Source: Streptomyces sp. NBC_00510
GTDB taxonomy: Bacteria > Actinomycetota > Actinomycetes > Streptomycetales > Streptomycetaceae
Reading direction: 5' to 3'
NCBI GenBank assembly: GCA_036013505.1
Contig: CP107851.1
Span: 1,984,001-2,048,000, forward strand
DNA: 64,000 nt
Program-made: the position numbers and the translations under genes
Shown here: piece by piece, positions 58,036 to 64,000 of the stretch
How the letters are laid out: the number at the start of each line of letters is the position of its first letter
Numbering within the stretch: the stretch's first letter is position 1
Notes under the pieces: generated by a model
The model's input: only the letters and a program-made list of their open reading frames with translations
Database searches by the model: none
What the model was told of the DNA's origin: nothing

Positions 58036-58686
58036 CTACGTGCCGGGGCACTCCTTCCACGCCAGGTGGTAGGTGGTCCTGATGCTTCCGTCCGTGGAGT
58101 CCATCGTCATGAAGCTCGTGGTCCGCGACGGGTCCGAACTGCCGGCGCTGACCCGCAGTTCGGTGTTGATGTTGAAGTTGCGCAGTTCGCCGCAGGGCGC
58201 CCAGACCAGCGCGGCGACGTCGACGCTGTCCGTGGTCTGCCAGTTGTCGTCCAGCGCGCCGCGGAAGGTGTGGCTGATGGCGTTGGTCTCGGGCGAGCCC
58301 TGGAAGTAGTAACTGGCCTTCTCCACGCCGGAGGCGCCGCGCTCCAGGTGCGCGAAGCCGCGGTAGTCGGCGGCGGCGATCGCGTAGGTGAAGCCCTGCG
58401 GCACGTGCACGTTCAGGTTGAGCTGGCAGTTCTTGCGGAAGTCGGTCGGCTTGGAGCCGACGCCCACCTGGGCGATGTAGGCGCTGTACGTGACGGTGAA
58501 GGCCTCGTTGTCCGGCGAGACGGCCACGGCGGCGGTGCCGGCCGGACAGCCCGAACCGTTGACGGTGGCGACGTCGATGACGATCCGGTCCGGCGGCGGC
58601 AGGGTGGCGCCGCCCGGCTCCCAGGCCTGCGGGCCGAGCAGCGAGGCGGCCGCCACACCGCTCATGGCCAACGCACGTAACGTCAT
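58036..58686 (-). CDS. Secreted DUF4360 protein
   Basis: A 216-residue exported protein. Signal peptide about residues 1-26 (MTLRALAMSGVAAASLLG). The mature part starts near an ATLPPPDRIVIDVATVNGSGC segment and has four cysteines (in SGCPAG, KNCQL, APCGEL and KECPGT), probably two disulfides, with beta-rich composition. It matches the DUF4360 family common in streptomycetes; function unknown, perhaps cell-surface binding. ATG 58686 is set by the signal peptide. Separate unit ended by the large palindromic terminator. Confidence 0.88.
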   Translation of the reverse strand: MTLRALAMSGVAAASLLGPQAWEPGGATLPPPDRIVIDVATVNGSGCPAGTAAVAVSPDNEAFTVTYSAYIAQVGVGSKPTDFRKNCQLNLNVHVPQGFTYAIAAADYRGFAHLERGASGVEKASYYFQGSPETNAISHTFRGALDDNWQTTDSVDVAALVWAPCGELRNFNINTELRVSAGSSDPSRTTSFMTMDSTDGSIRTTYHLAWKECPGT

Positions 58687-58953
58687 GGGGGGAATCCCTT
58701 CAGGTCGTTGAGGGGTCGCGACACCGGGTCGTGCACCCCGTTCCGGTGTCGCGTACACGACACCATGCGTCACCGTTCGCGTACAGAATCCCCACAGGTT
58801 TCCCACAGGAATGGCCGACCGCCGTCGCCCCTGGCGCGGAAGTGACGCATGAGATCCGGACAGTCACCCGGCGTGACGTCGGTCGATCTCCCGGCTGAGA
58901 CGGACCATGGGCGAATGGCTCGTTCCCATACGCAGACGTCTACGCTGGAGGAC

Positions 58954-59898
58954 ATGGACGCACTCTCGGGCCTGCTCGACGGACCCCGTGCGCGGGGTGC
59001 CTTCCTGCTGCGCATGGTCATGGAACCGCCGTGGTCGGTGCGGATCGAGGACCGGGCGCCGCTGTGCGTGATGACGGTCGCACGCGGCGGGGCGTGGGTC
59101 GTGCCCGAGGAGGGCGCGCCGGTGCGGCTGCGGCCCGGGGACGTGGCCGTGGCGCGCGGCCCCGTGCCGTACGCGGTCGCCGACCTCCCCTCGACCCCGC
59201 CGCACGCCTGGATCCTCCCCGGTGCGGTGTGCCGCACCGCGGACGGCCACGACCTGGCCGACGCGATGGCGCTGGGGGTGCGGACCTGGGGCAACCGGGC
59301 CGACGGCTCCGACGTCATGCTGGTCGGCACCTACGAGGTGGACGGCGCCGTCGGCCGGCGGTTGCTGGACGCGCTGCCCCCGCTCCTGGTGCTGCCGGCA
59401 CGGGAGTGGGAGAGCCCGCTGCCGCCGCTGCTGGCCGAGGAGATCGTCAAGGACGATCCGGGGCAGGAGGCGGTGCTGGACCGGTTGCTGGACCTACTGC
59501 TGATCTCCGTGCTGCGGGCGTGGTTCGCCCGGCGCGGCGAGGCGGCCCCCGCGTGGTACCGGGCATTCGCCGACCCCGTGGTGGGCCGGGCGCTGCGGCT
59601 GCTGCAGAACAACCCGGCCCACCCGTGGACGGTGGCGGGGCTCGCCGCCGAGGCGGGCGTGTCGCGGGCCGCGCTGGCCCGGCGCTTCGGCGAGCTGGTG
59701 GGCGAGCCGCCGATGGCATACCTGACCGGGTGGCGGCTGGCGCTCGCCGCCGATCTGCTGCTCGAACCGGACGCCACGCTCGGGGCGGTCGCCCGCCGGG
59801 TCGGCTACGGCAGCCCCTTCGCGCTGAGCGCCGCCTTCAAGCGGGTGCGGGGGGTGAGCCCCCAGGAGCACCGCGTCGGCGCGGCCCGGGCGGAGTGA
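58954..59898 (+). CDS. AraC-family regulator with N-terminal cupin domain
   Basis: A 314-residue regulator: cupin-type sensor domain (about 15-180; LCVMTVARGGAWVVPEEGAPVRLRPGDVAVARG) and C-terminal double helix-turn-helix (about 205-310; PWTVAGLAAEAGVSRAALARRFGELVGEPPMAYLTGWRL and VARRVGYGSPFALSAAFKRVRGVSPQEHR). The ATG at 58954 has GGAGG very near; a GTG-type extension to 58849 is possible. TACGCT at 58941 is a likely -10. Its targets are unknown. The site-2 protease gene follows after 17 bp and may be co-transcribed. Confidence 0.9.
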   Translation: MDALSGLLDGPRARGAFLLRMVMEPPWSVRIEDRAPLCVMTVARGGAWVVPEEGAPVRLRPGDVAVARGPVPYAVADLPSTPPHAWILPGAVCRTADGHDLADAMALGVRTWGNRADGSDVMLVGTYEVDGAVGRRLLDALPPLLVLPAREWESPLPPLLAEEIVKDDPGQEAVLDRLLDLLLISVLRAWFARRGEAAPAWYRAFADPVVGRALRLLQNNPAHPWTVAGLAAEAGVSRAALARRFGELVGEPPMAYLTGWRLALAADLLLEPDATLGAVARRVGYGSPFALSAAFKRVRGVSPQEHRVGAARAE

Positions 59899-59915
59899 CA
59901 CTGGAGAGAGGAGTC

Positions 59916-61052
59916 ATGAACGGTTCGGTCGTTGTGGGACGCGTCTTCGGGGTTCCGCTCCGGATGCACTGGAGCGTCCCCGTCCTCATCGTGCTGCTCG
60001 CCTACAGGCTCGGCCGCGAGACCCTGCCCGCCTGGGTCCCGGGCCTGTCGGCGACCGCCTACACCGTCGCGGCGGCCGTGGGCGCGGTCCTGCTGATGGC
60101 GAGCCTGCTCGCGCACGAGGTCGCCCACGCGGCGACGGCCCGGCGCGAGCACCTGTCGGTCGAGGACGTCACCTTGTGGGCCATGGGCGGCATGACGCGC
60201 ATGGGGCGGCCCGGCTCCGCGGGCGCGGCCTTCCTGGTGGCGGTCAGCGGCCCGCTGGCGAGCCTGGTCATCGGCGGCGCCGCGCTCGGCGCGGGCATCG
60301 GCGTGGACGCGGCGGCCCACCGCTCGGTGCCGGGGGCGCTGCTGATCTGGCTGGGCTGGGCGAATCTGCTGCTCGGCGTCTTCAACCTGCTGCCCGCCGC
60401 GCCCCTGGACGGCGGCCGCGTGCTGCAGGCGCTGCTGTGGTGGCGGACGGGGGACCGCGACCGCGCCGACCGGGTCGCCGGGCGCGGTGGGCAGGTCCTC
60501 GGCTTCCTCTTCGTCGTGGCCGGGTGGCTCGCCTTCGCCCGCGGCATGCCCAGCGGCCTGTGGCTCGCCCTGGTCGGGCTCTTCATGGCCCTCACCGCGG
60601 GCGCCGAGCGCCAGCGCGCGGTCATCAGCGCCGCCCTGCGCGGCGTACGACTCTCGGACGCCATGTCGGCCCCCGTCGTGACCGGCCCCGACTGGCTGCC
60701 GGTGGACCGCTTCATCGACGAGGTCGCCGTGGCCGCCCGCCATTCCACCCTGCCCCTGGTCGACTTCGACGGCCGCCTCAGCGGGGTGGTGCAGCTGCGC
60801 CGGCTCACGTCGGTCCCGGCGGACCGCCGCGCCGACGTACGGGTCCGCGACGTCGCCGTCCCGCTGTCCCGGACCACCACCGGCACGCCGGAGGAACTCG
60901 TCAACGACGCGCTCGACCGCCTCCAGCCCGGCGCCGGCGGCGTCCGGATCGTCGTCGTCGACAGCGGCCGCCCCATCGGCATCGTCACCGGCACCGACGT
61001 CACCCGGCTCGTCCAGCACCGCCGCATGACGGGCGGACGGCCCCCCGTCTGA
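59916..61052 (+). CDS. Site-2-type intramembrane metalloprotease (M50) with CBS domains
   Basis: A 378-residue membrane protein. HEVAH (residues 67-71) lies in a transmembrane helix, the metal/substrate motif NLLPAAPLDGGR is in a later helix, and two CBS-like repeats fill the C-terminus (LSDAMSAPVVTGPDWLPVDRF; GIVTGTDVTRLVQ). Such group III site-2 proteases cut anti-sigma factors or signal proteins inside the membrane, with CBS domains sensing adenosyl ligands. The ATG follows GGAGAGAGGAG. No anti-sigma factor is nearby, so the target is unknown. Confidence 0.92.
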   Translation: MNGSVVVGRVFGVPLRMHWSVPVLIVLLAYRLGRETLPAWVPGLSATAYTVAAAVGAVLLMASLLAHEVAHAATARREHLSVEDVTLWAMGGMTRMGRPGSAGAAFLVAVSGPLASLVIGGAALGAGIGVDAAAHRSVPGALLIWLGWANLLLGVFNLLPAAPLDGGRVLQALLWWRTGDRDRADRVAGRGGQVLGFLFVVAGWLAFARGMPSGLWLALVGLFMALTAGAERQRAVISAALRGVRLSDAMSAPVVTGPDWLPVDRFIDEVAVAARHSTLPLVDFDGRLSGVVQLRRLTSVPADRRADVRVRDVAVPLSRTTTGTPEELVNDALDRLQPGAGGVRIVVVDSGRPIGIVTGTDVTRLVQHRRMTGGRPPV

Positions 61053-61099
61053 CCCGCCCGACGGCTGCGCGCCCGGCGCGGGCGGTCCAGGATGGAGCC

Positions 61100-62635
61100 A
61101 TGCTGCTCGCGGAGCTCGCCCGGACGTCCCGGGAGGTGGCGGCCACGTCCGCCCGGTCGGAGAAGGTGGCGGCGCTGGCCCGGCTGCTGCGTACCGCGGA
61201 GCCCGACGAGGCGCCCGTGGTGATCACGTACCTGGCGGGGCGGCTGCCCCAGCGGCGCACCGGGGTGGGCTGGAGCACCCTGCGGGAGCGGCGGGAGCCC
61301 GCACCGGCGCCCCGGCTGACGGTGCACAAGGTCCACGGGACGCTCGACCGGATCGCCGCGGTCACCGGCAAGGGGGCGGCGGCCGAACGCAAGCGGCTGG
61401 TGGCGGAGCTCATGGGCGCGGCCACGGAGGAGGAACAGGCGTTCCTGCTGGGGCTGATCGGCGGGGAGCTGCGGCAAGGGGCGCTCGACGCGCTCGCGGT
61501 CGAGGCACTCGCCGTGGCGGCGGAGGCGCCCCCGGGGGACGTGCGGCGCGCGGTGATGCTGGGCGGTTCCCTGGGCGCCGTCGCGCGGGCGCTGCTGGCC
61601 GGGGGGCCGGAGGCGCTCTCGGCGTTCCGGCTGGAGGTCGGGCGGCCGGTGCAGCCGATGCTCGCGCAGACCGCGAAGGACGTGGACGAGGCCCTGGACC
61701 GGCTGGGCCCGTGCGCGCTGGAGGAGAAGCTGGACGGCATCCGCGTCCAGGTGCACCGCAAGGGCGAGGACGTGCGCGTGTACACCCGCACGCTGGACGA
61801 GATCACCGGCCGGCTGCCGGAAGTCGTGTCCGCCGCGCGGGAGTTGGCCGTGGCGGAGGCCGTGCTCGACGGCGAGGTCATCTCCTTCGGCGAGGACGGC
61901 CGCCCCCGCGCCTTCCAGGAGACCTCCTCCCGGGTGGGCTCGCGGCTGGACGTCGAGGCCGCCCGGGAGTCGCTGCCCCTGGCACCGGTCTTCTTCGACC
62001 TGCTGTCGGTCGACGGCCGCGACCTGCTGGACCTGTCCACCGCCGAGCGCCACGAGGAACTGGCCCGGGTCGCCCCCGCGCCGCGCAGGGTGCGCCGACT
62101 GGTGGCCGCCGACCCGGGCGACCCGGCCACCCGGCAGGCGGCCCGCGACTTCGCGGAGCAGGTGCTGGAGCGGGGCCACGAGGGAATCGTGGCCAAGGCG
62201 CTCGACGCCCCGTACAGCGCCGGGCGGCGCGGGGCGGCCTGGCTCAAGGTCAAGCCGGTGCACACCCTCGACCTGGTGGTCCTCGCCGCCGAGTGGGGCC
62301 ACGGCCGCCGCACCGGCAAGCTGTCCAACCTCCACCTCGGCGCCCGCCGCCCCGACGGCACCTTCGCGATGCTGGGCAAGACCTTCAAGGGCCTGACCGA
62401 CGCCATGCTCGCCTGGCAGACCGAGCGCCTGCGGGAACTGGCCGTGAGCGACGACGGGTGGGTGGTCCGGGTCCGCCCGGAACTCGTCGTGGAGATCGCC
62501 TTCGACGGCCTGCAGCGCTCCACCCGCTACCCAGCGGGCGTCACGCTCCGCTTCGCCCGCGTCCTGCGCTACCGCGAGGACAAGACGGCCGCCGAGGCGG
62601 ACACCGTCGACACGGTGCTGGCCCTGCGGCCCTGA
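61100..62635 (+). CDS. ATP-dependent DNA ligase
   Basis: A 511-residue ligase. N-terminal DNA-binding domain (1-175); adenylation domain with catalytic Lys210 in EEKLDGIR, DGEVI, FFDLL, EGIVAKALDAPY and AAWLKVKP; OB-fold C-domain with FKGLTDAMLAWQTERL and VVEIAFDGLQRSTRYPAGVTLRFARV. The layout is that of mycobacterial/Streptomyces LigB (archaeal/eukaryotic type I-like), distinct from LigD and NAD-dependent LigA. Role in repair is inferred; ligB is dispensable where tested. Standalone unit. Confidence 0.93.
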   Translation: MLLAELARTSREVAATSARSEKVAALARLLRTAEPDEAPVVITYLAGRLPQRRTGVGWSTLRERREPAPAPRLTVHKVHGTLDRIAAVTGKGAAAERKRLVAELMGAATEEEQAFLLGLIGGELRQGALDALAVEALAVAAEAPPGDVRRAVMLGGSLGAVARALLAGGPEALSAFRLEVGRPVQPMLAQTAKDVDEALDRLGPCALEEKLDGIRVQVHRKGEDVRVYTRTLDEITGRLPEVVSAARELAVAEAVLDGEVISFGEDGRPRAFQETSSRVGSRLDVEAARESLPLAPVFFDLLSVDGRDLLDLSTAERHEELARVAPAPRRVRRLVAADPGDPATRQAARDFAEQVLERGHEGIVAKALDAPYSAGRRGAAWLKVKPVHTLDLVVLAAEWGHGRRTGKLSNLHLGARRPDGTFAMLGKTFKGLTDAMLAWQTERLRELAVSDDGWVVRVRPELVVEIAFDGLQRSTRYPAGVTLRFARVLRYREDKTAAEADTVDTVLALRP

Positions 62636-62752
62636 GCGGGGGCCCGGCGCGGTCGGGGTGATCGCGGGGGGCCGGGATCGCCCGTGCCGTCAGGCGGTGG
62701 CGCCGCGGGAAGCCGCGCCGTCCGACGCGGCCGGTGCCGTGATCGGCGGGGC

Positions 62753-63031
62753 TCACACCGTCCGCCTCGCTTCGCACAGGGTGGCCACCAGGGCGAGCCG
62801 CTCCACCAGTTCGTCGAGGGCTGCGTCCACCGCCTCCCGCTGGGCGCGGCTCAGCCGGGGCAGCGGGGTCCGCTCGCCGTCCGAGGCGGACGCTTCGAGG
62901 GCCTCCTCGGCGTGGCCCGGCTCCCGGTCGGGCTCCGGCAGGTCCTCCCGGGTACGGTCGGGGGTCGCCTGGGCGGTGCCGAGGTCGCCGCCGCTGCCGA
63001 AGCCGGTCCGTCCGGTCAGCTCGAACTGCAC
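62753..63031 (-). CDS. Small hypothetical protein
   Basis: A 92-residue acidic protein I do not recognise. The N-terminal half is Gly/Asp/Glu/Pro-rich and probably disordered; the C-terminal part is a predicted helix (LSRAQREAVDAALDELVERLALVATLCEARR). GGAG lies 7 nt before the GTG start, and TAGCAT about 175 bp upstream (63210-63205, minus strand) could be its -10 box. No function can be assigned; it may be a small partner protein. Confidence 0.5.
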   Translation of the reverse strand: MQFELTGRTGFGSGGDLGTAQATPDRTREDLPEPDREPGHAEEALEASASDGERTPLPRLSRAQREAVDAALDELVERLALVATLCEARRTV

Positions 63032-63326
63032 GTGTTCTCCAGGATCTCGTGTGCCCGCAGCCCCGGTCGGGCCGGACCCATGCGGGCCTGTGACCGGTCC
63101 GCGCCCAGGATCCCGGCGAGTACGCCCGGACGCGAGAGCCGCGGCCCGGGGCCGGACAACGGCATTCCAGGCCGCCCCCAGGTCGTACGGTGCGTGGTCA
63201 CCTCATGCTAGGCAGGGCTTCCGGTCCCGGACCTTTCCCAAAGGAATCGATGACCAAGAGTTCCGCCCCGGTTAACCCGCACATCGGGCCGGGCACCGCT
63301 CCGCGCCAAGCTCCCGGAAGCCGAGG

Positions 63327-63857
63327 TCACCGCTCACCGGGCCCTCCCCCGGGAAGTCGCGCCGCGAACGCGGCGTAGGCCGCGTCGTCGAAGAGGACGA
63401 AGCGGACCTCCTCGACCTCGGTGTCCGTGTCCTGGACGGTGGCGACGGCGATGCGCGCGGCGTCCTCGACGGGCCAGCGGTAGACGCCGGTGGAGATCGC
63501 GGGGAAGGCGACCGTCTTCGCGCCGACCTCGTCGGCGATCCGCAGCGCCTCGCGGTGGCAGGAGGCGAGCAGCTCGGAGCGGTCCTCGCCGGTGCTGTGG
63601 ACGGGGCCGACGGTGTGGATCACCCAGCGGGCCGGGAGCCGACCGGCCGTGGTGGCGACGGCCTGTCCGGTCGGCAGGCCGCGCCCGTACCGCGAGGCGC
63701 GCAGCGCACGGCACTCCTCGAGGATCTCCGGGCCGCCGCGGCGGTGGATGGCGCCGTCGACGCCGCCGCCCCCGAGCAGCGAGGAGTTGGCGGCGTTGAC
63801 GACGGCGTCGACGGACTGCTGCGTGATGTCGCCCCGGACGAGGGTGATGCGTGCCAT
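63327..63857 (-). CDS. Macro-domain O-acetyl-ADP-ribose deacetylase
   Basis: A 176-residue macro domain of the YmdB/MacroD group: RGDITQQSVDAVVNAANSSLLGGGGVDGAIHRRGG (residues 7-41, ADP-ribose and catalytic loop with Asn and Asp), WVIHTVGPVHS and VAFPAISTGVYRWPVEDAA (ribose/diphosphate loop). It removes ADP-ribose-type modifications such as O-acetyl-ADP-ribose or mono-ADP-ribosyl esters. ATG 63857 gives the canonical N-terminus MARITLVRGDIT. It is 53 bp downstream of a same-strand gene cut by the window edge. Confidence 0.93.
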   Translation of the reverse strand: MARITLVRGDITQQSVDAVVNAANSSLLGGGGVDGAIHRRGGPEILEECRALRASRYGRGLPTGQAVATTAGRLPARWVIHTVGPVHSTGEDRSELLASCHREALRIADEVGAKTVAFPAISTGVYRWPVEDAARIAVATVQDTDTEVEEVRFVLFDDAAYAAFAARLPGGGPGER

Positions 63858-63910
63858 ACCCGTGATCCTGCCACCGCGAGGTGCCCGGGCGCCCGGCCGT
63901 TCCCGCCGGG

Positions 63911-64000
63911 TCACCAGTCGCAGGGCACCCGCAGGTCGAGCAGTGAGTCGCAGAACTCCGCGGCGGGCTTCGGCCAGCCCTCGCGGTGCCAGTGCGCGAT
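63911..64000 (-). CDS. C-terminal end of an unidentified gene (5' part outside window)
   Basis: Only the last 29 residues are visible (HWHREGWPKPAAEFCDSLLD, ending RVPCDW before TGA). The codon usage is that of a real gene. I do not recognise the family. It is upstream of the macro-domain gene on the same strand with a 53-bp gap. Confidence 0.55.
   Translation of the reverse strand: MAHWHREGWPKPAAEFCDSLLDLRVPCDW

Noticed and set aside
63016-63201. 61-codon ORF upstream of the small hypothetical gene
   Set aside because: The TAGCAT box is too close to its GTG for a leaderless start, and the product looks like noise.
63250-63378. 42-codon ORF starting MTKSSAPVNP with AAAGGA upstream
   Set aside because: The ribosome-binding site is good, but the product is low complexity and overlaps the macro-domain gene. 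It is a possible small protein, not supported enough to list.

Overview
The window reads as a chromosomal segment of a high-GC actinomycete, most likely a Streptomyces or close relative. The reasons are very strong G/C bias at third codon positions, many GTG/TTG starts, long chains of ATGA/GTGA stop-start overlaps, leaderless-type promoters (TANNNT placed about 6-7 nt before the ATG), and F420- and mycothiol-type enzyme families. Nothing indicates a plasmid, prophage or large biosynthetic island. The only clear mobile element is one IS605-type TnpB element.

Layout. (1) 1-6.4 kb: a leftward carbon monoxide dehydrogenase operon, coxM-coxS-coxL, then an XdhC/CoxI-like protein with a YHS tail and a CoxD-like MoxR ATPase cut by the window edge. 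A divergent LysR regulator shares a palindromic intergenic site. CoxL carries the form I active-site motif, so this is predicted to be a true aerobic CO dehydrogenase. (2) 6.6-11.9 kb: single genes (mycothiol-dependent DinB-like enzyme, tyrosine phosphatase, crotonase, DHA2 efflux pump, GNAT) and an 86-bp MITE-like hairpin. (3) 11.7-18.0 kb: a leftward five-gene overlapping operon (MDR dehydrogenase, degenerate 6-pyruvoyl-tetrahydropterin-synthase homologue, GT4 glycosyltransferase, methyltransferase, LPG-synthase-type membrane protein), divergent from a CDP-alcohol phosphatidyltransferase and near a RibD-type reductase. It looks like an uncharacterised small-molecule or glycolipid pathway. 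(4) 18.2-26.1 kb: F420/LLM enzyme with an MmcQ-like protein and HxlR regulator, an ABC exporter, tRNA-Pro(GGG), SoxR with a SoxR box in front of a split transketolase, and an aldo/keto reductase.

(5) 26.2-30.1 kb: a secreted-type alpha/beta hydrolase fused to an ABC ATPase, its permease, and a small L7/L12-C-terminal-like protein. (6) 30.1-42.7 kb: a leftward, tightly coupled operon of small DUF4132, giant DUF4132, MoxR AAA+, DUF5682-VWA fusion and SWIM zinc finger. It is the actinobacterial counterpart of the E. coli yehI/L/M/P/Q group, whose function is not settled. (7) 42.8-47.6 kb: a solute-binding-like protein without signal peptide, an orphan membrane protein, and a decayed P-loop kinase gene split by a TnpB element whose empty site can be rebuilt exactly. 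(8) 47.6-55.9 kb: glycan use, namely a GH2 beta-galactosidase with an MFS permease and a DUF2264 protein. Both transcription units carry the same AAGCGCTT operator. An MBL-fold hydrolase and an F420/PPOX protein lie between them. (9) 56-64 kb: two GNAT/hypothetical genes, an Asp-nucleophile alpha/beta hydrolase, a secreted DUF4360 protein, an AraC regulator with a site-2 protease, an ATP-dependent DNA ligase, a macro-domain protein and a cut gene.

The two regions most likely to hold undescribed biology are the degenerate-PTPS operon (3) and the MoxR-VWA-SWIM-DUF4132 operon (6).
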